A stretch of DNA of 34,123 bases from JANQKX01 sp039028695 (GTDB lineage: Bacteria; Pseudomonadota; Alphaproteobacteria; Kiloniellales; Kiloniellaceae): assembly GCA_039028695.1 (NCBI GenBank), contig JBCCHN010000045.1, positions 1-34,123 of the forward strand. The letters run 5' to 3'. Made by a program: the position numbers and the translations under genes. Shown here in pieces: positions 1 through 8,599 of this stretch (its first letter is position 1; each line of letters opens with the position of its first letter). A model generated the notes under the pieces. It ran no database searches. It saw nothing but the letters and a program-made list of their open reading frames with translations, and had not been told where the DNA came from.

Positions 1-191
1 GCAGCGATGACTGGGCGAAGGTTTTCGCCATCAACCTTTACGGCGCGTTCCATGCTGCACAGGCTGCACTCCCGGCCATGCAGGCGGCCGGAGGCGGCGC
101 GTTCGTCTTCATCTCTTCGGTCGCTGCGTTTTGTTCATCATCTCATCTTTGTGGCCCTAAGCAATGTCAAATTGGAGCGGGAACCAATTAA
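1..191 (+). pseudogene. Short-chain dehydrogenase/reductase fragment, broken at its 3' side
   Basis: The frame starting at base 3 reads as the central part of a classical SDR oxidoreductase. It has the W..V.A.NLYGAFHAAQAALPAM helix, where the conserved Asn sits, followed by GGGAFVFISSVAAF, which contains the Ser of the catalytic tetrad. The YxxxK motif should follow within about 15 residues, but after base ~131 the sequence stops resembling an SDR and ends at a TAA at 189-191. The gene is therefore cut by the window on the left and by a rearrangement on the right. The family assignment is clear from motifs. The substrate is unknown. It cannot be a functional SDR without the Tyr/Lys pair. Confidence 0.75.
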
Positions 192-259
192 AAAAGCCCG
201 TGTTTACTTGTCAAAACCTGCGTCGGGGACCTCGTAATTGAAAATGCAGGAGAAAAATT

Positions 260-1738
260 GTGAAAAGCAAAAACTGGGTGCTGGGCATCGCGCCCGTTGC
301 CGGGATGTTGTCATATGGCACGAATGGCGAGGCTCATCAGTCCACCACCTCCAGGGTCTCAAAAAAGCTCCATAAGAAAGACACTGAGCGACCTGCCTTA
401 ATCCTCGCCGGCGCGCTTTCGCTGGCTGTTGCTTGGACTTTAACGAGCTCGCCGGCCCTTGGTCACGGCTCCATGGAAGTCCCGACCAGCCGAGTTTACA
501 ATTGCTTCTTGGAAGGTCCGGAAAGCCCGCAGTCCGATGCTTGCACGGCAGCGGTTCGCGAAGGTGGCACTCAGGCCCTTTATGACTGGAACGGCGTGAA
601 CCGGCTAGAGGCCAACAGCCAACATCGAGCCATCGTCCCTGACGGGCGCCTTTGTTCTGGTGGGAAAGAGTCCCACAAAGGGCTCGACTTACCGCGCAGC
701 GATTGGGCGACCACCACAATCAGCCCGAACAACAGGGGACGCTTTGAATTTATCTTCCGCGGCACCGCACCCCATGCCACCAAAGACTGGATATTCTATG
801 TTACACGAGATAGTTATGATCCCACTTTGCCGCTCCTTTGGGACGACTTGGAGGCCCAGCCCTTTTGCGAGCTTGGGAATGTCGAGTTGACCGGTGGGCG
901 CTATAAACTGGATTGCCCCTTACCAAACAAAAACGGCAAGCATGTCATCTATAACATCTGGCAACGCAGCGATAGCACGGAAGCCTTTTATACCTGCATC
1001 GACGTTGTCTTCGCCGAACCCGGCATCGTGGACTGGCGGCCCTTGGGTCAAGTAAGAGCGGTAAACGACCTGCCGACTGGGAGCGCGGTAACCTTACGCC
1101 TTTTCAACAGCAGTGGCGGAGATGCAGCCAGCCATACGCTTGACATCGAGGACGAGACGCTGGCCAATCAATGGCCCTTTGAACTTGCTGATTTGGTCAA
1201 CAGGGAATCGCACCTGGTGCAAATTGGCGTCTTAGATGAATTCGGCGAAATATCGCCGGTCAACCAAGCCCAGGGCAACACGGTTTATACCGACGTTGAG
1301 GAGGCCCTTAGCTTTCAGCTGGATATTTCCCTGCCCGATGATGATACGGGAGGCGGAAACTCGGGTAATGGCGATACGGGCGGTGGAAACACCGGTGGCG
1401 AAGATACAGGATCTTGGCAGGCCAGTGCCGTTTATACAGCCGGAGCCCAGGTTACCCATCGCGGCCAAAAGTATACCGCCAAGTGGTGGACCCAGGGTTT
1501 CGTCCCCGATTCGCCGGTCGCCAATGAGTGGGACAGCCCTTGGGATCCGGCGGTTTTGGAAGGCCAGACCGGCGGCGATGGCAATTCGCCCAGCTGGCGA
1601 TCTGATATCGCCTATACGGCGGGGCAGACGGTAAGCCACAACGGTCAAGGCTATGAAGCCAAGTGGTGGTCCAGGGGGTTCGCGCCCGATACCCCGGTCG
1701 CTAATGAATGGGATACGCCTTGGCGGACCTTGCCGTAA
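260..1738 (+). CDS. Secreted AA10 lytic polysaccharide monooxygenase with two chitin-binding modules
   Basis: This is a copper-dependent LPMO that oxidatively cleaves crystalline polysaccharide, most likely chitin, outside the cell. The GTG start at 260 follows AGGAGA at 248-253. An alternative in-frame ATG at 305 would remove an unusually long N-terminus. The Sec signal ends at about residue 68 (SSPALG), leaving His69 as the mature N-terminus, the first half of the copper histidine brace. His172 (TAPHATKDW) is the second half, and Phe243 in the AFYTCIDV motif is probably the axial residue. Domain order is AA10 (69-255), a GbpA-domain-2-like module (~257-355), a Gly/Asp/Thr linker, then two CBM5/12-type modules (~386-432 and 446-492), each with the paired-Trp AKWW and a NEWD.PW ending. 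Their similarity suggests recent duplication. Chitin is inferred from the modules. Cellulose cannot be excluded. Confidence 0.9.
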   Translation: MKSKNWVLGIAPVAGMLSYGTNGEAHQSTTSRVSKKLHKKDTERPALILAGALSLAVAWTLTSSPALGHGSMEVPTSRVYNCFLEGPESPQSDACTAAVREGGTQALYDWNGVNRLEANSQHRAIVPDGRLCSGGKESHKGLDLPRSDWATTTISPNNRGRFEFIFRGTAPHATKDWIFYVTRDSYDPTLPLLWDDLEAQPFCELGNVELTGGRYKLDCPLPNKNGKHVIYNIWQRSDSTEAFYTCIDVVFAEPGIVDWRPLGQVRAVNDLPTGSAVTLRLFNSSGGDAASHTLDIEDETLANQWPFELADLVNRESHLVQIGVLDEFGEISPVNQAQGNTVYTDVEEALSFQLDISLPDDDTGGGNSGNGDTGGGNTGGEDTGSWQASAVYTAGAQVTHRGQKYTAKWWTQGFVPDSPVANEWDSPWDPAVLEGQTGGDGNSPSWRSDIAYTAGQTVSHNGQGYEAKWWSRGFAPDTPVANEWDTPWRTLP

Positions 1739-1784
1739 GCTATCTCTATCCGCCAGGCCTATTCATGCCAAATCCGGCAAGTTT

Positions 1785-1820
1785 GGGGCCGGTGATCAAC
1801 ACCGGCCCCAGGCTTTTTTT
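1785..1820 (+). terminator. Rho-independent terminator of the LPMO gene
   Basis: A perfect 10-bp inverted repeat (GGGGCCGGTG at 1785-1794, CACCGGCCCC at 1800-1809) with a 5-nt loop is followed by AGGC and seven T residues (1814-1820). It sits 47 bp after the LPMO stop codon, between two convergent genes. There is no T tract on the other side, so it should act only for plus-strand transcripts. Confidence 0.9.
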
Positions 1821-1880
1821 GCCGTTACAGATTGCTATGATTGCACCAGACCATGGCCAGGACAACCCAATCAATGGAGA

Positions 1881-4499
1881 TCACAGGAGCCAACCGTGAT
1901 CGGATTCGGAGACATCCTTAATGGAGTCCCGGATGGAGCGGCTATCGCTGTTTTCGACCCAGCCGATTATCTGCTCACCACCCCAGATCAAAACCTTCCC
2001 GTCACCGCTGACTTCATTGATCGACAGATCCTTGACGCTTTCGATGCCATAAGCCGCAAAGTCGATATAGATCGAATCCCCTTGGCTTGCATCGAAGTCT
2101 TTAATAGTGGCAGCGTCATAAAGTGGTGTAGCACCGGAGCCGCCGGTGAAGATGAATGCATCAGCACCCAATCCGCCGTAAGCTTTTACTCCGTGCTCTC
2201 CAAAAATTAGCACGTCATCTCCTTGGCCACCTTGCAAAACCTTATTTTCACCAGATGCTATCAGAATGTCATCACCCTTCTTACCCCAAACGGTTTGATG
2301 GTTGTTGCCGGTCGCGTATATGAGATGATCATCGGTAACGGAAGCGTGGAATTCCTCAGTGCCAACGTGAAACTTGTAAGCTTTCCCGGACGGGTCGAGG
2401 AGTTCTACGTTGGAATAGATGTCGAACTGCTTTGGATCGACGCCTTCCAACTTGACAATGACGTTGTTATTCGCCTTGTTGACGAGTTGGGTGCCCCCGT
2501 TATAAGCGACTAAGTCCAGCTCGGGAAACTCCCCATCGGTAAGACCATAGGCTTCCATCGAGACCTGGATTTTGTCACCCTCTTTGGCATTAAAGTCGAG
2601 AATTTTGTTCTTACCACCAGTCAGCACGAAGGTATCCGCCCCACCGCGCCCGGCCAGCTCGTCGTCGCCGCCACCGCTGACGAAGATGTTGTCATTGTCA
2701 TCGCCATAGATGATGTCGTTATAGTCGCCGCCGATGATGTTCTCGATACTATAGAGCTTGTCCGTACCCACGATCCCGTCGGGATTGTTTTGGGTTTCAC
2801 CATAGGCATGGCCGTTGACCACTTTGTAGTATCCGGCCTGCTTCACATCCGCCATATCAGCAATAATGCCCCGATTGGCATACTCATAGGATGCCGTATC
2901 ATTGTCTGCGCCGCCGTGGAAGGAGTTGTGGCCGGCCCCGCCGAAAAACAAGTCATCGCCGCCGTATCCATAGAGAATATCGTTATGCGCGTGGTAGTGA
3001 TCAATGTTACCTGGGGTGCTATCATCCAAATTGTAAGCTGAGAGGACATCGTTGTAATTGGTCCCAACGACAGTATCGGCGGTACCTTTACCGTAAAACT
3101 CTTGCCCGCCGTAAGCGCCCAGCAATAAGAAGTTGTTGGCGCCTAGCTCCTCCAAGACTCTGGGATCCACATCCAGTGACTTCTTGTCTTCCATCCCGAG
3201 AAAGACCCCGTCTTTGCCGATGATCATTGCGCCAGCCGTCATTTGCTTGACAAAGAGCTCAATAAACTCGTTCGACCAACTGGTCGTCTCCGGACCAAAA
3301 ACGTCTTGAGGTCGGGCAAAGCTGATTTCGGCGAAGACTTGTCCGCTTGCGTCCTTTATCGTCAGGACCACATTTGGGTTGCTGTCCTCAGACAAGTAGA
3401 AGGAGAGGCTTGCCGGATCGCTGACCGGAAGCATGATCTTATCTTCGAGCGGATTAAAGTCCTTAATCTTTGTGATCGAGGGGGCGGCCTGGCCCATGGA
3501 CCCGCTGTCCTTGTTCGTTCCGAAGGCATCGGAAATTGTTCTGACCAAATTTGGCATGGCCGTTGCCAGTTTTAGATGTGGGACAAATGTCGATCCGAGT
3601 GAGACGATGGAATTCACGAGATCATGGGGGTTCCAGCTCGGCTTTTCTTCCTCCTGTTGCGGAGGGTTCCAGGTGTCGCCCAGCACAAAGGTATCGGCCC
3701 CGGCGCCGCCATACATCTCCGCGCCTTGGCCTGGACCATTGGTCGGCCCCGAATAAAGCCAGTCGTTGCCTTCGCCGCCGACAAGGACGTCATAACCTTC
3801 GCCGCCGAAAAGAATGTCGTTGCCCTCACCGCCGTCCAGATAGTCGTTCCCCTTGCCGCCGTGAAGCACGTCGTTGTCGTCTTCGCCGAAGAGGCGATCG
3901 TTGCCCTCGAGCCCATAGATCACATCGTTGCCGGCCCCACCATAAATCAGGTCGTCGAAATCATAGCGATAGGGGACTTCACTGCCCCATGGAGGACTAT
4001 ACTCATAAGTTCCCATGCCGGTGATGACATTGTCCCCATCGTTGCCGACAATTTTTGTATATCCGAATTTTTCGAAACCAGCGCCGGTCAATTCGTTATT
4101 GAAATTGGTGACACCGTTTCCAAGTTGAAGTTCGCCGTTGGAGACAATATCGACACCAATAGGCCTAGCCCCAAACCAATCCAGCAGGGTACCCTTGGCA
4201 GCCCAGCTGTGATCGGCCGGCGGCGGCGACCTATAGTCCACAAACGATGGATTGAGGTCACTGTCGGAATTTGACGGATCGCTATCTTCTTCGGAAGTTT
4301 CGAAGACAACTCCATTGGTCTTTTCCAACGAGGTCTCTTCCATCTCGTCATCGTATTGCACGACGAAACCATTTCTGCTGCCATCGTCGGTCAGCTTAGC
4401 CGGGTCATCCGACTCCCAAATCTGATCCTTAAAAGAAAAGTGATCGCCCAAGAAGAACTCGGTATCGCGACTTCGGGTCAAATTAGCTGTCGTCATCAT
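1881..4499 (-). CDS. RTX-type calcium-binding protein, predicted type I secretion substrate
   Basis: This is an 872-residue acidic protein with several blocks of hemolysin-type nonapeptides (GGxGxDxxx) that fold into calcium-binding beta-rolls. The densest block is at residues ~150-275 (GGAGNDVIYGLEGND, GGKGNDYLDGGEGND and similar), with further blocks in the middle and near the C-terminus. Each block ends in an ADTFVL or ADAFIF strand and an 'I.DF...GD.I' segment, as is usual for RTX proteins. There is no Sec signal, which fits type I secretion with an uncleaved C-terminal signal. No protease, lipase or adhesin domain is recognisable, so the activity is unknown. AGGAGG at 4507-4502 is only 2 nt from the first ATG (4499) but 5 nt from the second (4496), so 4496 may be the true start. 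It is the last gene of the run that encodes its exporter. Confidence 0.88.
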   Translation of the reverse strand: MMTTANLTRSRDTEFFLGDHFSFKDQIWESDDPAKLTDDGSRNGFVVQYDDEMEETSLEKTNGVVFETSEEDSDPSNSDSDLNPSFVDYRSPPPADHSWAAKGTLLDWFGARPIGVDIVSNGELQLGNGVTNFNNELTGAGFEKFGYTKIVGNDGDNVITGMGTYEYSPPWGSEVPYRYDFDDLIYGGAGNDVIYGLEGNDRLFGEDDNDVLHGGKGNDYLDGGEGNDILFGGEGYDVLVGGEGNDWLYSGPTNGPGQGAEMYGGAGADTFVLGDTWNPPQQEEEKPSWNPHDLVNSIVSLGSTFVPHLKLATAMPNLVRTISDAFGTNKDSGSMGQAAPSITKIKDFNPLEDKIMLPVSDPASLSFYLSEDSNPNVVLTIKDASGQVFAEISFARPQDVFGPETTSWSNEFIELFVKQMTAGAMIIGKDGVFLGMEDKKSLDVDPRVLEELGANNFLLLGAYGGQEFYGKGTADTVVGTNYNDVLSAYNLDDSTPGNIDHYHAHNDILYGYGGDDLFFGGAGHNSFHGGADNDTASYEYANRGIIADMADVKQAGYYKVVNGHAYGETQNNPDGIVGTDKLYSIENIIGGDYNDIIYGDDNDNIFVSGGGDDELAGRGGADTFVLTGGKNKILDFNAKEGDKIQVSMEAYGLTDGEFPELDLVAYNGGTQLVNKANNNVIVKLEGVDPKQFDIYSNVELLDPSGKAYKFHVGTEEFHASVTDDHLIYATGNNHQTVWGKKGDDILIASGENKVLQGGQGDDVLIFGEHGVKAYGGLGADAFIFTGGSGATPLYDAATIKDFDASQGDSIYIDFAAYGIESVKDLSINEVSGDGKVLIWGGEQIIGWVENSDSRSIRDSIKDVSESDHGWLL

Positions 4500-4513
4500 T
4501 CCCTCCTACGTGA

Positions 4514-4536
4514 TTTGGCCTACAACGTTTGGCCTA
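4514..4536. repeat. 9-bp direct repeat upstream of the RTX gene
   Basis: TTTGGCCTA occurs at 4514-4522 and 4528-4536, with a spacing of 14 bp, just upstream of the RTX ribosome-binding site. It may be a regulator site in the leader, or chance. No canonical promoter could be assigned with confidence in the 140-bp gap between the small upstream gene and the RTX gene. Confidence 0.35.
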
Positions 4537-4638
4537 AATTTTTTGGGCGGCTTGCCCTCTTTAATCGTTTATCACGTTGGTGTGATCAGATGAGATTCAA
4601 TCGCAACAAGCTAATATGAACAGTTTTTAATCTTCCGC

Positions 4639-4857
4639 TCATAGTGAACCTTGGACGATTCGGCCCGGCGTGCTGCCCTTTGATAGCCGAATGATTTGCG
4701 GCGGCAATGGCTGCCAATAGACCTCGGGACAACGATCCCCGGGATACAGGTCAGGTGTATGAAATAATAAGAATTTTTTATAACAAGTCGGTTCAGAAAG
4801 GATCTTCTTGCCGGTGCTCTTCTGGGAAGAAGCAGAGAGCAATTCCATAGAAGTCAC
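4639..4857 (-). CDS. Small unknown protein within the type I secretion operon
   Basis: This is a short frame of 72 codons. Its GTG at 4857 overlaps the TGA of the membrane-fusion gene (GTGA), and an in-frame ATG lies at 4848. It is followed 140 bp later by the RTX gene. The product is basic to neutral and soluble-looking, has no signal peptide or membrane segment, and carries a Pro/Trp-rich C-terminal half (PGDRCPEVYWQPLPPQIIRL). I do not recognise the family. Translational coupling to the exporter gene argues that it is expressed and may assist secretion or modify the RTX substrate, but that is inference. It could also be a chance ORF. Confidence 0.45.
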   Translation of the reverse strand: MTSMELLSASSQKSTGKKILSEPTCYKKFLLFHTPDLYPGDRCPEVYWQPLPPQIIRLSKGSTPGRIVQGSL

Positions 4858-6161
4858 TCGCGGAATGCCCGATAGAAATAGTCCGCCAGGGGCTTGACCA
4901 GATAGGAAAGCGGCGTGCGCTCATCGGTCTTGATCACCGCCTCAACCGGCATACCGGGCAGCAGCTCTTGACCGTTCAAGCGGTCCATCTGGTCGTCATC
5001 CACCTCTACCTCGGCCCGGTAAAAGGTAAACCCCGTACTTTCATCGGTGAAAGTGTCCGCCGACACATTAACCACAACGCCGTCGATTTCCGGCGTTAGG
5101 CGTTGGTTGAAGGCGGGAAAGCGCAGGGCGACCTCCTGACCTCGATGCAGCTGGTCAACGTGCAAGGCATCCACGCGGGCCGCGACAAGCAGAGGCAGGT
5201 CTTGCGGTATCACGTACATCATCAGCTCAGCGGGCTCGATAACCGATTGGGGGGCAAAGACTTGACTGTCATAGACCGTACCCGTGACCGGCGCCCGAAT
5301 ATCCAAACGCGACATGCGCTCGTTCAAGGATAAGCGCCGTTCAGCCAGCTCAATGGCCTGAATCTGTGCATCGCGAAGCTCGCTGATGGCTTGTTCACGG
5401 CGTGTGGCCTGCAGGGTGACAATCTCAATATCCGTGGCGGTAATCTGACCGGTCAAGCGCGCCACTGCCGCTTCAAGGCGCCCGATTTCCCCGGTTAACG
5501 TGGCTTTCTCCCGTTGCAGGCCGGAAACGCGACTGGCCTGGGTCAAGCCTTTATCCAACAGCCCCTGCTGAATGTTGAATTCTTCAGTGATCAGATCCAG
5601 TTGGGTCCGCAGGGCGGTCAGTTGCGCACGGTTACCTTCGATTTCACTCTCGATTTGGATTTTTTGTTTGCTCAACTGCCTGATTTGCTGGGTCAAGGTA
5701 TCGATACGGGCCTTGAAAAGGCGCTCCTGACCCGCCAGGAGGTCGTCGCTGATGTTTTCCCGGGCTTTCAGTTCCTTCAAGGTCTCGGCGAGCGCATCGG
5801 CATCAGCGTCGTCCCGCTCGGCCTCGAGCCTGACAATACGGGCGAGCAATTCAAAGAGCTGCGCCTCCACAATAGCCTTCTCTGAAGCTAGGAAAGTATC
5901 GTCCAGGCGCAGCAACAAATCGCCCTGAACCACGCTGTCCCCATCTCGTGCGAAGATTTCGCCAATAACACCGCCATCAGGGTGTTCAATCTCCTGGCGG
6001 TTGCTTCGCACTTCGACAACGCCTTGCGAAATGATGGCACCGGCCAATTCGGTCCCGATACTCCATGTCCCCAAACCCAAAACGAGGACGGCCAGGGCCG
6101 AGAGGCCGACGATGGCAGGCTTGCGAATGCTCCAGGACGGACGCGACGCATCATCGGTCAT
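4854..6161 (-). CDS. HlyD/PrtE-family type I secretion membrane-fusion (periplasmic adaptor) protein
   Basis: This 435-residue adaptor links the inner-membrane ABC exporter to a TolC-like outer-membrane channel. A short cytoplasmic N-terminus is followed by one membrane segment (residues ~15-38). Next comes a lipoyl half-motif with the family sequence EHPDGGVIGEIFARDGDSV, a long Glu/Gln/Leu-rich coiled-coil hairpin (~95-285), the second lipoyl half (SRLDIRAPVTGTVYD) and a C-terminal beta-barrel domain (LPGMPVEAVI.T..RT). Length and order are typical of the PrtE/AprE group. Its ATG overlaps the stop of the exporter gene by 4 nt (ATGA), so the two are translationally coupled. No outer-membrane partner is encoded nearby, so a TolC located elsewhere is probably used. 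Confidence 0.93.
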   Translation of the reverse strand: MTDDASRPSWSIRKPAIVGLSALAVLVLGLGTWSIGTELAGAIISQGVVEVRSNRQEIEHPDGGVIGEIFARDGDSVVQGDLLLRLDDTFLASEKAIVEAQLFELLARIVRLEAERDDADADALAETLKELKARENISDDLLAGQERLFKARIDTLTQQIRQLSKQKIQIESEIEGNRAQLTALRTQLDLITEEFNIQQGLLDKGLTQASRVSGLQREKATLTGEIGRLEAAVARLTGQITATDIEIVTLQATRREQAISELRDAQIQAIELAERRLSLNERMSRLDIRAPVTGTVYDSQVFAPQSVIEPAELMMYVIPQDLPLLVAARVDALHVDQLHRGQEVALRFPAFNQRLTPEIDGVVVNVSADTFTDESTGFTFYRAEVEVDDDQMDRLNGQELLPGMPVEAVIKTDERTPLSYLVKPLADYFYRAFRE

Positions 6162-7900
6162 TGGTCGCCCACCTTATTCAAGTTCCGTTTGATGAGACCC
6201 GCATTTTCAATCATCGAGTTCAAAACCTCATCCCGTCCGCCAGATTTAACGATCATCCCATTTTCAACAACGATCAGGTCGTCGCATTCTGAAATCGCCT
6301 GGGGTCTGTGGGTCATAACGATGACCGATTTTCCGGCTGCTTTGGCCTCTCGAACGGCCGTGTTCAAGGCGATTGTTCCATCGGCATCCAAAGCCGAATT
6401 GGGCTCATCCAAGATCAGAAGAACGGGATCGCCGTACAATGCCCGCGCCAGCGCAATGCGCTGCTTCTGTCCCCCGGATAGCTGACTATCGTTACCTTCC
6501 AGATAGGTGTCGTAACCATTTTCCAGGGTCAAGATCAACTCATGGGCATTTGCTTTTTTGGCCGCCGCGATCACCGCTTCGGCGTCCGGGTTCTGGGACA
6601 TGCGGGCAATGTTCCCGGTGACAGTCCCATTAAAAAGAAAGACCTCCTGCGGAAGATAGCCGATGTGATGGCCAAGATCGTCGGGGTCATATTGGTCCAG
6701 AGACGCGCCGCCCAGGCGTATCTCGCCGGCGGCAGGCGGCCATAAGCCCAGCAAAGCCTTGGCAAGTGTCGTCTTGCCAGATCCGCTTTTGCCGATGACG
6801 CCCAGGGCCCTACCCGGTCCAAGATCAAGTGCTGCATTCCGCAGAGTCGGAGTACGAGAGCCTGGCGGGATAACAGTCAGCGCTTTGGCCTGCAGCTGCG
6901 CGCCGGGAGACGGCAGTTTGGTTCGTTTCTCTTCGGGCGGCGTCGCATCCAAAAACCGGTTCAAGTTGCTCCAGGCCGCACGGGCGCGTTCGATCATCGA
7001 CCATTGCCCGACCGCTGTTTCAATCGGCGCCAGTGCGCGGCCGAGAAGGATGGTTCCTGCAATCATCGCACCAGGCGTCATCTCGTTTCGCAGAACAAGC
7101 AAAGCTCCGAGCGCCAACATCGCCGATTGCAGAAACAACCGCAGCGCTTTTGTCACGGTGGTAAAGCTGCCGGTCCAATCGTTCGAATAAATGTTATGAG
7201 AAAGCGCCTGGGTGCGAAGCTTCAACCAGCGCTGCGTAACATCGCCCTCCATACCTTGAGAACGCACGACCTCGACAGCTTGACGCGCATGTTCCGAAAA
7301 AGTGTCGGCTTGCGCTGCTTTGCTCTGGGCCTCCGCCATCTTGCGATGGGTCAATGTTTGGTTCAGCACAGCGATACCAATCAAGAGCACGCCACTCGCA
7401 ACGGCCAGCCAACCCAAAAGCGGATGAAACAGAAATATCGCGGCCAGAAAAATCGGCGTCCAGGGAACATCCATAACCGCCAACAAAACGGGCGACACCA
7501 ACAGCCCTCTAATCGATTCAAGGTCCCGCAACCCTGTTGCCGGGGCCGACCGCACTTGGGGTATCAAGGCTCGTCGCATGGAGCCTTTAAAAACACGTTC
7601 ATCAAGGGCCGATTGAAACCGTGCCCCCAGTCGCGCCATGACACGCCCGCGGGCGTAATCCAGCATTCCCATCAAGGTGTAGAGCAGAGCAACCAGAAGA
7701 AAAAGCGCTGTTAATGTTTCAACCGAACGGGAACCCAGCACCCGGTCGTAGACCTGCAACATAAACAAAGGTCCGGTTAGCATTAGAATATTCACAAAGA
7801 TGCTAAATAAGAAGGCCAGCCCCAAAAGAACTTTACCTTGAGAGGTTACCTCTCGAAGTTCGTGGCGCTGGGGTGCGATCATTTGTTTCGTTTGACTCAC
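6158..7900 (-). CDS. Type I secretion ABC exporter (permease plus ATPase), PrtD/AprD type
   Basis: This is a 580-residue half-transporter that forms a dimer in the inner membrane and exports the RTX protein in one step. The N-terminal region carries six predicted membrane helices starting at LLGLAFLFSIFVNILMLTGP. There is no C39 peptidase domain, which matches the PrtD group rather than bacteriocin exporters. The ATPase half shows Walker A GKSGSGKTTL, the signature LSGGQKQRIALARAL, Walker B VLLILDEPNSALD and the switch histidine in MTHRP. The GTG start at 7900 is preceded by GAAGG about 9 nt upstream. It is the first gene of the operon that ends with the RTX gene. Confidence 0.95.
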   Translation of the reverse strand: MSQTKQMIAPQRHELREVTSQGKVLLGLAFLFSIFVNILMLTGPLFMLQVYDRVLGSRSVETLTALFLLVALLYTLMGMLDYARGRVMARLGARFQSALDERVFKGSMRRALIPQVRSAPATGLRDLESIRGLLVSPVLLAVMDVPWTPIFLAAIFLFHPLLGWLAVASGVLLIGIAVLNQTLTHRKMAEAQSKAAQADTFSEHARQAVEVVRSQGMEGDVTQRWLKLRTQALSHNIYSNDWTGSFTTVTKALRLFLQSAMLALGALLVLRNEMTPGAMIAGTILLGRALAPIETAVGQWSMIERARAAWSNLNRFLDATPPEEKRTKLPSPGAQLQAKALTVIPPGSRTPTLRNAALDLGPGRALGVIGKSGSGKTTLAKALLGLWPPAAGEIRLGGASLDQYDPDDLGHHIGYLPQEVFLFNGTVTGNIARMSQNPDAEAVIAAAKKANAHELILTLENGYDTYLEGNDSQLSGGQKQRIALARALYGDPVLLILDEPNSALDADGTIALNTAVREAKAAGKSVIVMTHRPQAISECDDLIVVENGMIVKSGGRDEVLNSMIENAGLIKRNLNKVGDQ

Positions 7901-8425
7901 GAAAATTGGCCTTCAATTGGAGTTCCGCGGTGCTTGTCATGTGGCACACGTCCTGAACGGAAGCCCGGCCAGACACGTCTGAGTATAGTATGTTTGTATA
8001 AATCGCGAGCAATGGATTTTTCGTAAACTTCTCAGGCGTTTGCCCGCAGCATGTCTGAAGTGTTTTGAGTCCAAGAAATTTTACCAAACCCAAGAAAGGC
8101 CCTTGCCGCATGGGATAAAAAGAGCAAAAAGCTTTTTGAGCATAATTCCCATTAAGCACTTGAAAAAAATCACTTTTACAGCTGGACCTTTCCCCGCTAT
8201 CAGCGACCCTCACATCAGCGGGCTAAAACGGCCTACATTAGACTCTCCCAATTTACCGGAGCAGCACTATTATTCTCGCAAAACGGCCGTTCGTGAGCAT
8301 TTCGTGGAGCCTGCCAATAATCGAACAAGCCCAGACAATATTTTTTGAGCGCCAGATGCGGCCCATTGGATCGCGAGGATCGATATGGCGGTACAAAGTG
8401 CAGCCCCAAACTAGAATTCCGGACT
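7901..8425. other. Intergenic region upstream of the secretion operon
   Basis: About 525 bp with no convincing gene. It must hold the promoter of the secretion operon, but I cannot pick one with confidence. Short open frames here have poor codon structure and no recognisable motifs. The part near 8250-8425 may be further decayed IS110-type sequence, since it lies directly downstream of the transposase remnant. Confidence 0.4.
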
Positions 8426-8599
8426 TTAGGGGCCATCATGAGGCGCCGCGTAGGCTTGCCTGGCGACCATGCGGAGTGGCCGAGGCGCAAAAAAGGACAG
8501 AACCTACCATCGGTTCAGCCTTTTGCGAGAGACGACAGTACCGTCAGCTAGCGCCGTGTGGTCCTGAAAGCTGAGTTTTGCCCAATCCAAACCGATCAT
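8426..8599 (-). pseudogene. Decayed IS110-family transposase N-terminus
   Basis: Reading the minus strand from the ATG at 8599, the peptide MIGLDWAKLSFQ...ADGTVVSRKRL matches the start of IS110-type transposases (the DEDD enzyme, whose first Asp lies in GLDxAK). An in-frame TAG follows at 8506-8504. The same frame then continues with VLSFFAPRPL..VARQAYAAPH, which corresponds to the next conserved segment of the family (the VLAFFA..P......A.A..H region). It ends at a TAA (8428-8426). Two conserved segments in register on either side of a stop are strong evidence for a dead insertion sequence. The DEDD core and the Ser-containing C-terminus are missing. Confidence 0.65.

Noticed and set aside
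3551..4274. Long plus-strand frames opposite the RTX gene
   Set aside because: They are antisense shadows of the repeated glycine/aspartate codons; the peptides are Arg/Cys/Pro-rich or valine/alanine-rich with no motifs.
7833..8213. A 126-codon minus-strand ORF at the start of the ABC exporter gene
   Set aside because: It overlaps the exporter start in another frame and shows no protein-like features.
8471..8484. GCGGAGTGGCCGAG resembles the start of a serine or leucine tRNA
   Set aside because: No anticodon arm, T arm or acceptor pairing follows, and the stretch is explained by the IS110 transposase remnant.
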